The notes under the pieces: model-generated
Databases searched by the model: none
What the model was told of the DNA's origin: nothing
Seen by the model: only the letters and a program-made list of their open reading frames with translations
Assembly: GCF_001412215.1 (NCBI RefSeq)
Contig: NZ_LLWP01000005.1
Location: forward strand, 248,001 to 312,000
Direction of reading: 5' to 3'
Source of the DNA: Pedobacter sp. Hv1
GTDB taxonomy: Bacteria > Bacteroidota > Bacteroidia > Sphingobacteriales > Sphingobacteriaceae
DNA: 64,000 nucleotides
In this document: positions 9,228-18,059 of the stretch, in pieces
How the letters are laid out: each line of letters begins with the position of its first letter
Position numbering within the stretch: position 1 is the first letter of the stretch
Made by a program: the position numbers and the translations under genes

Positions 9228-9962
9228 ATGAACTTTACCAATTTTGGCAAGTATATTCTACTTTTAAAAGCCGTTTTTAGAAGACCTGAAAAATTAAAAA
9301 TATATATCAAAGCCATTTTTCAACAAATGGATTTTATTGGTGTAGGCTCATTAGGTTTAATTAGTATCATTTCCACTTTTATTGGAGCGGTAATGACTTT
9401 ACAGATTGCTTTCCAGTTGGTAAGTGATTTTATTCCGAAAACAATTATTGGTTCGGTTAACCGCGACTCGAGTATCCTTGAGTTGAGCCCTACCATTAGT
9501 GCAATTGTATTGGCCGGAAAAATTGGTTCTGCCATTTCATCAGAAATTGGTACCATGAGGGTAACCGAACAAATTGACGCTTTAGAGATTATGGGCATCA
9601 ATGCACCAGGTTATTTAATTTTACCAAAAATTATTGCCGGTATTACCATGGTTCCAATGTTGGTAATCATTTCAATGGTTTTAAGTATTACAGGTGGTTA
9701 TTTAGGTGGTACCTTATCTGGTGCTGTTTCTGCTGCAGAATATGTACAAGGTATTACTACAGATTTTAATCCATATACCATTACAGTAGCATTGGTAAAA
9801 GCATTCGTTTTTGGCTTTATCATTACATCGGTACCTGCATACGAAGGTTTTTATGTAAAAGGTGGTGCATTAGAAGTAGCACAGGCCAGTACAAAAGCTG
9901 TTGTAGTAAGTTGTATCAGTATTTTAGCATGTGATTATATCGTAACCCAATTATTATTATGA
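9228..9962 (+). CDS. mlaE: MlaE-type ABC transporter permease
   Basis: 244 residues with five or six membrane segments. The characteristic MlaE/YrbE motif 'SSEIGTMRVTEQIDALEIMGI' lies near residues 105–125, preceded by 'VLAGKIGSAI'. MlaE is the inner-membrane permease of the Mla phospholipid transport system, moving lipids between the inner and outer membranes. Its stop overlaps the start of the ATPase gene by four bases, so the two are translationally coupled. The MlaD-like substrate-binding subunit that usually completes the complex is not in this window. Confidence 0.92.
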   Translation: MNFTNFGKYILLLKAVFRRPEKLKIYIKAIFQQMDFIGVGSLGLISIISTFIGAVMTLQIAFQLVSDFIPKTIIGSVNRDSSILELSPTISAIVLAGKIGSAISSEIGTMRVTEQIDALEIMGINAPGYLILPKIIAGITMVPMLVIISMVLSITGGYLGGTLSGAVSAAEYVQGITTDFNPYTITVALVKAFVFGFIITSVPAYEGFYVKGGALEVAQASTKAVVVSCISILACDYIVTQLLL

Positions 9963-10711
9963 TCGAGATTAAAGATATCCATAAATCGTTTGGTGATAAT
10001 GAGGTACTAAAAGGGATTTCTGGTAAATTTGAACCTGGGGTTACCAATTTAATTATTGGTGGTTCTGGTTCTGGAAAAACCACTTTGCTCAAATGTATGA
10101 TTGGTTTGCACCAGCCTGAACAGGGAAGTGTATTGTACGATGGTCGTGAGTTTACGCAATTGAACTTCGAAGAACGTATCGAAATCAGAAAAGAGATTGG
10201 AATGCTTTTTCAAGGTTCTGCTTTATTTGATTCAATGACAGTTGAAGAGAATATCATGTTTCCATTGAACATGTTTACCGATCAGCCTTATAAAGAAAAA
10301 CTAGAACGTGTTAATTTCTGTTTGGCACGTGTAAACCTGGAAGGGAAAAACAAACTGTTTCCGGCTGAGCTTTCTGGAGGAATGAAAAAACGTGTGGGTA
10401 TTGCCCGTGCCATTGCCATGAACCCGAAATACCTGTTTTGCGATGAGCCCAACTCTGGTTTAGATCCTAAAACATCAATCGTAATTGATGAGCTGATTAA
10501 AGAATTAACTGAAGAATACAATACCACCACCATTGTAGTTACCCACGATATGAATTCTGTTATGGGCATTGGTGATTATATCATCTTCTTACACGAAGGG
10601 AAAAAATTCTGGGAAGGTTCTAACAAAGAAATCGCCAAAACAGATATTGAAGAGCTGAACGATTTTGTATTTGCCAGCCGTTTTATGAAAGCTGCCAAAG
10701 GCAAACTATAA
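9959..10711 (+). CDS. mlaF: MlaF-type ABC transporter ATP-binding protein
   Basis: 250 residues. Walker A GGSGSGKTT (about 34–42), a Q-loop region, signature 'LSGGMKKRVGIARAIA', Walker B 'YLFCDEPNSGLDP' and switch histidine in 'IVVTHDM' are all intact. 'LFQGSALFDSMTVEENI' is typical of Mla/Ttg2-type ATPases. It energises the permease encoded immediately upstream with a four-base overlap. A short stem-loop with a T-run follows the stop. Confidence 0.93.
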   Translation: MIEIKDIHKSFGDNEVLKGISGKFEPGVTNLIIGGSGSGKTTLLKCMIGLHQPEQGSVLYDGREFTQLNFEERIEIRKEIGMLFQGSALFDSMTVEENIMFPLNMFTDQPYKEKLERVNFCLARVNLEGKNKLFPAELSGGMKKRVGIARAIAMNPKYLFCDEPNSGLDPKTSIVIDELIKELTEEYNTTTIVVTHDMNSVMGIGDYIIFLHEGKKFWEGSNKEIAKTDIEELNDFVFASRFMKAAKGKL

Positions 10712-10732
10712 ACCTTACAAAGGTTTCTTTTT
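10710..10732 (+). terminator. Short terminator hairpin after mlaF
   Basis: AAACCTT pairs with AAGGTTT around a tight loop and is followed by CTTTTTC; the stem begins at the stop codon of mlaF. The loop is short, so termination may be weak. Confidence 0.5.
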
Positions 10733-10807
10733 CAAGCTTATTCATTTAAATCTCACAACATTAATTGATATATTTAAAACTATATTAGTTCAAACTATTT
10801 TATACCA

Positions 10808-11692
10808 ATGATACACTTACTTACACCAACCCACTGGAAAGACTATGAATTATTAGATTGCGGAGATTTCGAAAAACTCGAACGCTTTGGCAATTTGGTA
10901 CTAGCTCGTCCGGAGCCACAAGCTGTTTGGAAAAAAGTATGGTCGCCACAAGAGTGGAAAAAGCAGACCCATATTCAATTTAAGGGCCGTTCTGCTACCA
11001 GTGGCGATTGGATTAAAGTAGCTAAAAACACCCCAGACCGTTGGAATGTAAATTATAAAAATAACGAGATCAATATTAACCTGCGTTTAGGATTGACCTC
11101 TTTTAAGCATGTTGGTGTTTTTCCGGAGCAGGCGGTAAACTGGGATTATATTTCTTCTTCAGTTAAGAAATTCAAAACACCAGTGCCGAAGGTACTGAAC
11201 CTATTTGCCTATACTGGTGCTGCTTCTCTAGTAGCCAAGGCTGCTGGTGCCGATACTACACACGTAGACTCGATTAAACAAGTGGTAAACTGGGCCAACG
11301 AAAACCAAGAGTTATCTAATTTAAAAGACGTACGCTGGGTGGTAGAAGATGCCTTAAAGTTTGTAAAACGAGAATTGAAACGTGGCAAAAAATACAATGG
11401 CATTATTTTAGACCCACCTGCTTTTGGTCATGGCCCCAATGGGGAGAAATGGAAATTAGAAGACCACATTCAGGAAATGATGCAAGATGTGGTGCAGTTA
11501 TTAGATGAGGAAGAACACTTTTTGATCTTGAATACCTATTCTTTGGGCTTCTCTTCGGTTATTGTAGAAAACTTGATCAAAACTTCTTTTCCGCAAGTAA
11601 GCAATTTAGAAACTGGCGAACTTTATTTACAAGCTACTTCTGGCATTAAACTGCCTTTAGGTGTATTTGGTAAATTCAACAAGTTTAAATAG
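10808..11692 (+). CDS. Class I SAM-dependent methyltransferase (RlmI/RlmK-like, no PUA domain)
   Basis: 294 residues. SAM motif I is 'VLNLFAYTGAASLVAKAAGA' (about 128–147), the acidic motif II is 'THVDSIKQ', and motif IV is 'GIILDPPAFGHGP' near residue 198, the DPP(A/S)F signature of the COG1092 rRNA cytosine methyltransferases. The E. coli homologue RlmI methylates 23S rRNA, but carries an N-terminal PUA domain that is not evident here, so the target is uncertain. Monocistronic; a strong stem-loop terminator follows. Confidence 0.85.
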   Translation: MIHLLTPTHWKDYELLDCGDFEKLERFGNLVLARPEPQAVWKKVWSPQEWKKQTHIQFKGRSATSGDWIKVAKNTPDRWNVNYKNNEININLRLGLTSFKHVGVFPEQAVNWDYISSSVKKFKTPVPKVLNLFAYTGAASLVAKAAGADTTHVDSIKQVVNWANENQELSNLKDVRWVVEDALKFVKRELKRGKKYNGIILDPPAFGHGPNGEKWKLEDHIQEMMQDVVQLLDEEEHFLILNTYSLGFSSVIVENLIKTSFPQVSNLETGELYLQATSGIKLPLGVFGKFNKFK

Positions 11693-11704
11693 CAACAAGA
11701 TAAG

Positions 11705-11743
11705 GAGCTTTACTTCCGATAGCAGATATTAAAGCTCTTTTTG
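11705..11743 (+). terminator. Rho-independent terminator
   Basis: GAGCTTTA (11705–11712) pairs with TAAAGCTC (11730–11737), followed by TTTTTG, thirteen bases after the stop of the methyltransferase gene. Confidence 0.8.
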
Positions 11744-11752
11744 TCTATCATC

Positions 11753-11992
11753 TGTTGGCGAGGACGCCAACCTCAGCATAAGATAAACAAGCTATGTGAC
11801 CTATCTTTCTATGTGGTCAATTTGTTGATCAAATTTTCCATAGCGAAGATATGTTAACCACATAGTAACATAGTTCCACATAGACATAAAGCAAATAGAG
11901 AATTTTTTATGGCACCTTGGCGAGCACGCCAACATCAGCATAAAAACCTATGTGACCTATCTTTCTATGTGGTTCAATTATTGATCATAACT
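11753..11992. repeat. Intergenic direct repeat with CACATAG/CTATGTG words (162-bp spacing)
   Basis: The gap between the methyltransferase and HmuY genes carries two similar blocks starting near 11757 and 11919. Each has 'ggcgag.acgccaac.tcagcataa' followed by 'ctatgtgacctatctttc' and 'tatgtggt'. Between them lie inverse words ('ccacatag'). The same CACATAG vocabulary recurs at about 25520 and 26849–27160. No gene in this stretch. Confidence 0.6.
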
Positions 11993-12057
11993 TAAATGTG
12001 CCTTCAAAATGAATTTTAAGATACACTGGCCATATAGCAGCACACTCGTTGAAGACA

Positions 12058-12097
12058 CCAACAAAAACAAGAGAGGCTTCCGAATCCTCAGAAGCCT
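12058..12097 (-). terminator. Terminator for the haem-uptake operon
   Basis: AGGCTTC (12074–12080) and GAAGCCT (12091–12097) form a perfect stem; on the minus strand it is followed by a T-rich run (ctcttgtttttgtt). It lies 40–80 bases past the stop of the HmuY-family gene. Confidence 0.65.
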
Positions 12098-12136
12098 TAC
12101 TCTTAAACAAAACAAATAAACTATAAACTTAGAACG

Positions 12137-13234
12137 TTAAGAACCTTTCTTAACTAATTTATATTCAATTACTGGTTTACCTCTGGTACCACCATCTGCA
12201 GAGTGGAAACTCACAAATTTCAATTTGTAAACATTTCCATTAGCATCTTTGATCAGATAAAACAAATCTGTTTTTACGCCAACAGTACCTGTAGTATTGC
12301 GCCAGTTAGAGCCAATAATGTCTCTTGTAGCAGAAAATACCACTTTAGGACTTGAGATATTAGCTTCTGTAAAAGCAGCATACGTAAAATCAGCTGTAGC
12401 AACTTGTGCAGCAGTTACACCTGCTAAACTATTAATGAAAACGAGGTCAGAGAAAGCATAAGGGATAAGACCAGAAAAAGGAATTGTGGTATCAGCAAAT
12501 TGTGTTCTATAAAGAGACCAGCCCCAAACCAAATCCCAATCAGCTTTTGCAGGCTCAACAACTACTGCACTTCCTTTTACCAACGAAGCGAATTGAAAAT
12601 TAGCTTCTGTGTTTTTAGCAATATCTAATGTTTTGAAGGTCGTTTCATTCACTTTTGCATATTGCAAGGTGTATCCGGTTCCTTTTCTCAAAACTCTAAT
12701 TTTATACAGATCAGTTGTTGCCAAAACAGTATTTGAGCCTCCTTTTCTATTCAAGATGTAAACTTTATTATCTGCATCTGTAGCAGAAATTTGTGCAATA
12801 GCTGTTTTGGTTAAAATATTTGCTTCACGTTGATCATCCGTGTTATTAAAATATAGATTGCTTCCCTGACCAGTTTTTAATGTATTAGGATCAAAGTCGG
12901 CAGCGGTTACAGCATTAATGTCAGTTTTAGTAGTTGTGGTTAAAATAGCTGATGCACCATTTGTTGCATTCAAGATTACCTTAAAGTCGGTTCCAGAATA
13001 AAAACCTAAATCCCAGCTATCTCTATCAACAGCAGTCTGTTTATCTTTACTAAAATCTACATATACGCTATTTCCAGCAGCGGTTCCAGATTCTGCACCA
13101 ATCAATCCATTTAAAGTTAGGGTACTTCCATCAGATGGCGGTACAACAATAATTGGATTTTCATTGTCTTTTTTACAGGCTGTAAACGTGATTGCCAAAC
13201 CAGCAATGGCCAAGATTGAGTTAAATTTATTCAT
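12137..13234 (-). CDS. HmuY-family haem-binding lipoprotein
   Basis: 365 residues with a lipoprotein-type signal (MNKFNSILAIAGLAITFTAC, Cys about residue 20). HmuY features include 'YVDFSKDKQTAVDRDSWDLGFYSG' near residues 63–86 and a later 'ADWDLVWGWSLYRT'. In Porphyromonas HmuY captures haem at the cell surface and passes it to the TonB receptor HmuR. It follows the TonB receptor gene by 28 bases on the same strand, the same pairing. The protein is longer than the roughly 200–220 residues of P. gingivalis HmuY. Haem ligands cannot be assigned by eye, so haem as ligand is inferred from family and context. Confidence 0.82.
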   Translation of the reverse strand: MNKFNSILAIAGLAITFTACKKDNENPIIVVPPSDGSTLTLNGLIGAESGTAAGNSVYVDFSKDKQTAVDRDSWDLGFYSGTDFKVILNATNGASAILTTTTKTDINAVTAADFDPNTLKTGQGSNLYFNNTDDQREANILTKTAIAQISATDADNKVYILNRKGGSNTVLATTDLYKIRVLRKGTGYTLQYAKVNETTFKTLDIAKNTEANFQFASLVKGSAVVVEPAKADWDLVWGWSLYRTQFADTTIPFSGLIPYAFSDLVFINSLAGVTAAQVATADFTYAAFTEANISSPKVVFSATRDIIGSNWRNTTGTVGVKTDLFYLIKDANGNVYKLKFVSFHSADGGTRGKPVIEYKLVKKGS

Positions 13235-13262
13235 GTTTCTATTTTTAAATTATATAATTCAA

Positions 13263-15566
13263 TTAATTTTTATTCCAGTTAAAAGAAAGGCCCAATACAT
13301 AAGAGCGTCCATAGCTATAAGGCACACTTGCACCTCCAGTGCTGTGTGCACCGCCACTTGCAGTAGAAGTATTGGTCAATTGGGTGATGTCGAAAAGGTT
13401 TTTAATGCCTGCATTAATGGTAATGTATTTGAGTACATTTTTGTTCAACATCAAATCTGCCCAGCTAAAACTACCAACCTTAACCAGTTTGGCAGTTTGT
13501 ACACCACTTACAGTGCTCAATTGATAACTTGGTCTTGAACCTGCATATTTATAAAAGACACTAATGCTTCCGTTAATTTTAGGAAAAGTATAGGTTAAGC
13601 TACTTGCTACTTCTGGCGACCATAAAAACTCTGGGATTTCTACTGACACAGCATCTTCTACCAAGCGGTTATATCTTCCGATATAAGACAATGCCACATT
13701 GGCCTGTAGATTTTTGTAGATCAAGGTATTGTCTAATGATCCACCTGTAGTTTTATATTTGGACACATTGATATAGGTAGTAACTGATGGATTAGCTGCA
13801 TCTATACCAAAATCAATCCTATTCTTAAATAAATTATAGAAACCTGCTAAAGTACTGCGGAATTGAAGGTCTTTTTGTTGAATTCCTGCCCAAGCTACTG
13901 ACCCATTGAAACTATTGGATTCTTCGGCCTTTAAGTTTTCGTTCCCCATTATCGAATGGCTGGCATCAAAGAAATCATAATACAATTCTCTTAATGCAGG
14001 CGCTCTGAAACCACGGGCATAAGCCAATCGCAGATCTAAATCCTTACTCACTGTAAACTTTGTATTTAACGAGGGGATTACTGTAGGTGCGTCGTAAACA
14101 GAATTTTTAATGAACCTTAAACCCGGACGGATGTTGATGCTTTTATTCGGCTTCAATTCTGAAGAGATAAAAAAGGCATAATCATTAATTACAGGTGTAC
14201 CTTTTATCCTTTGACCGCTGGCCGCATCTCTATTAAATTCGAAACCCGGTTGTACAGAAATAGATTTAGAGGCCGTATATTGTGCAGTAGCTCTAAAAAT
14301 TGCGGCATTAAATTTCGCAATATCTTGTTCTCCAGCTTCTGTGGTTAGTGTTTCCGTATTGCTTGTAAAATCATGTTGTACTGTTCTGGTAGCTCTTTTC
14401 AAATCTGTATATCCACCAACAGTAGTTAACTGAAGTTGATCAGATAGCTTCCATTCGGTTTGTAGTTGTTGTGTATAACGGTTGGTAGTATAAGTCTGGA
14501 ACTTTGCTCTATAGTTGTTTGGGTTCATCCCTCCTCGGCTATCAATGGTTTCTTCTAAGCCATCTAACCGATACCAAATATTAAAATGATTGTTTCGGTA
14601 ACCTATTTTGGCATTCCCCATGTACTGTTCTTTCGGTTTCCATCTATTTTCTGCGGCCACTTGTTCTGGCGATGCAGTTTTAGGAGCCAAGTTCCAACCC
14701 CCAAATTCGGTATGGGTAAAGCCTGCCAAAGCACTCCAGCCCTTGTTCTGCCAACTGGCACCCACATTTTGGATATGGTTACCAGCACCCTTTAAAGCAT
14801 TATATTCTTTACCTGCTGTTTCATCTTGTACCCTAGCCGAAATATTCAATACAGATTTACCAGCGTTTTTGGTAATGATATTGATCACCCCTGCAAGGGC
14901 ATCGGTACCATATACTACAGACACAGGTCCTTCTACAATTTCTATCCTTTCAATGGTATTTACATCAATCTGATTGAGGCTTTCCCTGCTATCAGAGCGA
15001 TCAACCATGGGTACTCCATCTAACAAAATCTTGATATTTCTACCACTCATTCCCATCAACTCAACATCTGTTGTACCTAATGTTAAATCGTTGCTAAAAC
15101 GAAATCCAAACTCTGTATTTAATATTTGTTGTACATTGGTGGCACCCCGCAACCTAATTTTTTCGGCATTAATGGTTCTAATATTGTAGACCGAGTTTCT
15201 TAACGATTGTGGACCAAATTGAGCGGTGACCACCACTTCGTTTAACTCAGTTAATTTTTCTTTAAGCTGAATAGTTGGTAACGCTACATTTGAATTGGCA
15301 TTAACCTGCACACTTTGTTCGAAAGTGTTTAAGCTTGATTTAATGGTCAGCTCATTTTTACCAATTGGTGCAGCAATTTTAAAAGAACCATCATTTTGGG
15401 TATAGGCAATTCGCTTTACACCTTTAATCAATACCAATAAACCAGCAGCAGGTTGACCATCGGCCGTGATTACTTTACCATTGATATAAACGGTTTGATT
15501 TTGCTGTTGCGCAGCAAGCTTAGTAGCCGAAAAAAGAAGAATTATAGAGAGTAAATATATTTTCAT
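13263..15566 (-). CDS. TonB-dependent outer-membrane receptor (HmuR-like)
   Basis: 767 residues. A signal peptide (about 1–19, ending LAAQ) is followed by a carboxypeptidase-regulatory-like beta-sandwich domain (about 27–110, 'INGKVITADGQPAAGLLVLIKG'). The plug domain is at about 115–235 ('ELNEVVVTAQFG', 'NIKILLDGVPMVDRSD', 'IERIEIVEGPVSVVYGTDALAGVINIITK'), and a 22-strand-type barrel ends in an aromatic-rich strand (YVLGLSFNWN). It imports a ligand across the outer membrane using TonB energy; the downstream HmuY-family gene suggests haem. A perfect palindrome 47 bases upstream of the start may be an iron-responsive operator. Confidence 0.92.
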   Translation of the reverse strand: MKIYLLSIILLFSATKLAAQQQNQTVYINGKVITADGQPAAGLLVLIKGVKRIAYTQNDGSFKIAAPIGKNELTIKSSLNTFEQSVQVNANSNVALPTIQLKEKLTELNEVVVTAQFGPQSLRNSVYNIRTINAEKIRLRGATNVQQILNTEFGFRFSNDLTLGTTDVELMGMSGRNIKILLDGVPMVDRSDSRESLNQIDVNTIERIEIVEGPVSVVYGTDALAGVINIITKNAGKSVLNISARVQDETAGKEYNALKGAGNHIQNVGASWQNKGWSALAGFTHTEFGGWNLAPKTASPEQVAAENRWKPKEQYMGNAKIGYRNNHFNIWYRLDGLEETIDSRGGMNPNNYRAKFQTYTTNRYTQQLQTEWKLSDQLQLTTVGGYTDLKRATRTVQHDFTSNTETLTTEAGEQDIAKFNAAIFRATAQYTASKSISVQPGFEFNRDAASGQRIKGTPVINDYAFFISSELKPNKSINIRPGLRFIKNSVYDAPTVIPSLNTKFTVSKDLDLRLAYARGFRAPALRELYYDFFDASHSIMGNENLKAEESNSFNGSVAWAGIQQKDLQFRSTLAGFYNLFKNRIDFGIDAANPSVTTYINVSKYKTTGGSLDNTLIYKNLQANVALSYIGRYNRLVEDAVSVEIPEFLWSPEVASSLTYTFPKINGSISVFYKYAGSRPSYQLSTVSGVQTAKLVKVGSFSWADLMLNKNVLKYITINAGIKNLFDITQLTNTSTASGGAHSTGGASVPYSYGRSYVLGLSFNWNKN

Positions 15567-15612
15567 GTATATTATTTAGAATGATTTCAAATAATAGCGC
15601 AATATTAAAGCT

Positions 15613-15627
15613 TATTTAGACTAAATA
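15613..15627. promoter_or_regulatory. Perfect 7-1-7 palindrome upstream of the haem operon (candidate iron-box)
   Basis: TATTTAGACTAAATA is an exact inverted repeat around one central base, 47 bases upstream of the TonB receptor start. On the minus strand a TATTATTTG word (15583–15591), close to the Bacteroidota TAnnTTTG box, lies just downstream, so the palindrome would cover the upstream promoter region. The 7-1-7 geometry is that of Fur/DtxR-class metalloregulator operators; the regulator is not identified. Confidence 0.55.
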
Positions 15628-15855
15628 CAAATAATAATGAAATATAATCTCTAAACACTTCAAAAAGAGGATTTTTATTATTGATAAAGAATAGTATAAT
15701 TGCAGAAGATTAAGGTGGCACAAATTCTATCTCCATTACTAGTGCTTTTAAACAGAATGTTAATCTGTTGATAAGTATAAAGCAAGGCTGTGGGGAAATG
15801 ATGTATTTTTGGATTGATCTGAAAACTAAATTATTAAAACTAATACGATCTACTT

Positions 15856-16893
15856 ATGAGATTTACTAAAATTGCAGGTGCTTTATTAATGGGAGTTGTT
15901 ACCATAAGCACTTTTGCTTACTGCACTTCTGATGGCAAAAAAGCAGCCGCCAAAACTGCAGGCACTAAAGATTCGACAAAAGTTGAAGAAGAAAATGTAC
16001 GCACACCTGTTGATACAGCAAAATATAACGAGTTAGTAAAAAAATTGGCCAATGGCGATACTACCGGAAAATGGCCAGTAAAAAATCAGCCTTATCCACT
16101 TGCTGGAGCAATTTTACCTTTCAAACGTATTGTGGTTTATTATGGCAATTTGCATTCTAAAAAAATGGGCGCATTGGGCGAGTATGCACCAAAAGAAATG
16201 TGGCAACGTTTAAACGCTGAAGTTAAACACTGGGAAAAAGTAGATCCGGCTACACCGGTACAAGTTGGCTTACACTATATTGCTGCAGTAGCTAGTGGCA
16301 CCCCAGGTAAAGATGGCAAATACATTAATAGAATGGCTAACAGCCAAATCGACTCTGTATTGGCTATTGCCAAAATGCATCCGAATACCATTGTATTTTT
16401 AGATCTTCAGGTTGCTTTAAGCTCTATTAAAGCAGAATTACCTCATATTGAAAAATACCTACAAATGCCAAATGTACATTTAGGTATCGACCCTGAATTT
16501 TCAATGAAAGATGGCTCATTGCCTGGTAAAAAAATTGGAACTTACGATGCAGCAGATCTTAACTATGTATCTGGCTATTTGGCAGACATGGTAAAAAAAT
16601 ATAATCTTCCACCAAAGGTTTTTGTTGTACATAGATTTACCAAAAAAATGGTAACCAACTACCAAAACATCAAGTTAAGACCTGAGGTACAAACTGTAAT
16701 GCATATGGATGGTTGGGGTGAGCCTGATTTAAAAATAGGTACATATCGCCACTTTATTTTTAGCGAGCCAGTACAGTTTACAGGTTTTAAATTGTTCTAT
16801 AAAAACGATTTGAAAAAAGCACCAAACCGTTTAATGACTCCAGAAGAATTAATGAAACTTAAACCAGCTCCTATTTACATCCAATATCAGTAA
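15856..16893 (+). CDS. Exported protein of unknown function
   Basis: 345 residues. An N-terminal signal sequence (MRFTKIAGALLMGVVTISTFAYC) precedes a Lys/Ala-rich linker. The Cys at 23 could be a lipidation site, but Tyr before it is unusual for a lipobox. The mature part (from about 75) has alternating strands and helices ('FKRIVVYYGNLHSKKMGALG', 'PVQVGLHYIAAVA', 'TIVFLDLQVALS', 'VHLGIDPEFSM', 'PPKVFVVHRFTKKMV', 'VQTVMHMDGWGEPDLKIGTY'), which I read as TIM-barrel-like. I do not recognise the family. Acidic residues at strand ends (DLQ, DPEF, DGWGEPD) could be catalytic if it is a hydrolase; that is inference. A bidirectional terminator follows. Confidence 0.75.
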   Translation: MRFTKIAGALLMGVVTISTFAYCTSDGKKAAAKTAGTKDSTKVEEENVRTPVDTAKYNELVKKLANGDTTGKWPVKNQPYPLAGAILPFKRIVVYYGNLHSKKMGALGEYAPKEMWQRLNAEVKHWEKVDPATPVQVGLHYIAAVASGTPGKDGKYINRMANSQIDSVLAIAKMHPNTIVFLDLQVALSSIKAELPHIEKYLQMPNVHLGIDPEFSMKDGSLPGKKIGTYDAADLNYVSGYLADMVKKYNLPPKVFVVHRFTKKMVTNYQNIKLRPEVQTVMHMDGWGEPDLKIGTYRHFIFSEPVQFTGFKLFYKNDLKKAPNRLMTPEELMKLKPAPIYIQYQ

Positions 16894-16908
16894 TTAGACT
16901 GAACTACC

Positions 16909-16946
16909 AAAAAGGGCTGACATTTTAATTAATGTCAGCCCTTTTT
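16909..16946. terminator. Bidirectional rho-independent terminator
   Basis: AAAAGGGCTGACATT and AATGTCAGCCCTTTT form a long perfect stem around TTAATT, with A- and T-runs on the two sides. It sits between the convergent unknown exported protein gene and the acyl-CoA-dehydrogenase-like gene and can serve both. Confidence 0.9.
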
Positions 16947-16968
16947 ATGTTTTGGAGTTTTGTGGTCT

Positions 16969-18057
16969 TTAACTTTCAAAAGTAAGCAATGCATGTTGAC
17001 TTGCCGTATGGATATCTCTCCATACCCTATTAATGGTCGTTTCTTTTTTTGCAGCTTCCAAACCACAATAAGGGAATAAGGTATCAGAAGTTTTTCGAGC
17101 ACAGTGTGCCAATTGCCTGCTCAACAAACTTACTTTGGCTAACGATTCTTCGTCAATTTTTTGGTATTTCAACAATTGTTCCCACGATAAATCGAAAGCA
17201 GTATAAAATTGTTCTCTAAACTCATTTAGCTCTTTTTTGCAGCGTTGTAGCTCCTGATCAAAGTAAGCCGTTTGAGTTTCATTGTATCTTTTTAGTCCAG
17301 ATCTGGCATAAAATGTTTCTTCAACAAGCGCTACAAAATGTTTGGCCATGCCTAAGCTATTCACTGCTAAAGTGGTTTCGGCCAACTGTAAAAAGGGATA
17401 ATCAAATCCTTCATCGGCAACGTTGATTGTTTTATTGATTTCAAAGCTTCTATCAGCAGATACTGTTAGGTTTTCTATTTCGAAAGCATGGCTACCTGTA
17501 GCTACCAAACCAAAATAAGACCAACCAGCCAGAATACTTACTTCGTTTCTTTTGAATATAAATGACTTTACTGCAGGTTTACCTTCTGTGGTAAGCACAT
17601 CGGTACCATCTTCGTTTTTCAATAAACAATTGGCGGTAAATACGGTAGCATGTAGCGCACCACTAGCATATTTCCAAGTTCCATTAACCAGATAGCCATC
17701 GGGTGTTGTTATGGCAGTTCCACCAATGGCACCACTGCCTGCAAAACATACTTTCCTATCGGCAAATAATTGTTCGGCTTGTGCTACATTTAAAAATCCC
17801 GCAAACCATGCTGCGCCACTGCAAAGTGTAACTGTCCAAGCCAAACTTCCATCGGCCTCTGCTAATGCTTCTTCCAACCTTAAAATTTCAGGCAGCTTTT
17901 TACCAGGGCCACCGTATTGCTCGGGCACAAATAATTTAAACCATTGTTGTTGGTAAGCCAACTCTAATACTTCAGGATGTAGTTCTCCAAGTTCTTCTGC
18001 AGCGCCTGCATATTGTCTGATTTTTGCTTGGTCTGCTTTGCTTAAAATTTGTTCCAT
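16969..18057 (-). CDS. Acyl-CoA-dehydrogenase-like flavoprotein in a TPP-riboswitch operon
   Basis: 362 residues. The acyl-CoA dehydrogenase fold is suggested by 'LFVPEQYGGPGKKLPEILRLEEALAEADGSLAWTVTLCSG' near residues 38–80, 'GTWKYASGALHATVF' (middle beta domain, FAD region) and a helical C-terminus. It lacks an obvious catalytic-Glu context, so it could equally be one of the flavin monooxygenases built on this fold (DszC/HsaA-type). The start lies two bases after the stop of the PnuT-like gene, implying translational coupling. A TPP riboswitch precedes both, so the enzyme should be made when thiamine diphosphate is scarce. That places it, by inference, in thiamine or pyrimidine salvage. Confidence 0.78.
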   Translation of the reverse strand: MEQILSKADQAKIRQYAGAAEELGELHPEVLELAYQQQWFKLFVPEQYGGPGKKLPEILRLEEALAEADGSLAWTVTLCSGAAWFAGFLNVAQAEQLFADRKVCFAGSGAIGGTAITTPDGYLVNGTWKYASGALHATVFTANCLLKNEDGTDVLTTEGKPAVKSFIFKRNEVSILAGWSYFGLVATGSHAFEIENLTVSADRSFEINKTINVADEGFDYPFLQLAETTLAVNSLGMAKHFVALVEETFYARSGLKRYNETQTAYFDQELQRCKKELNEFREQFYTAFDLSWEQLLKYQKIDEESLAKVSLLSRQLAHCARKTSDTLFPYCGLEAAKKETTINRVWRDIHTASQHALLTFES

Positions 18058-18059
18058 GG

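Noticed and set aside
14586..15189. Several plus-strand frames opposite the TonB receptor plug
   Set aside because: Antisense shadows of a well-supported gene; no start context or family match.
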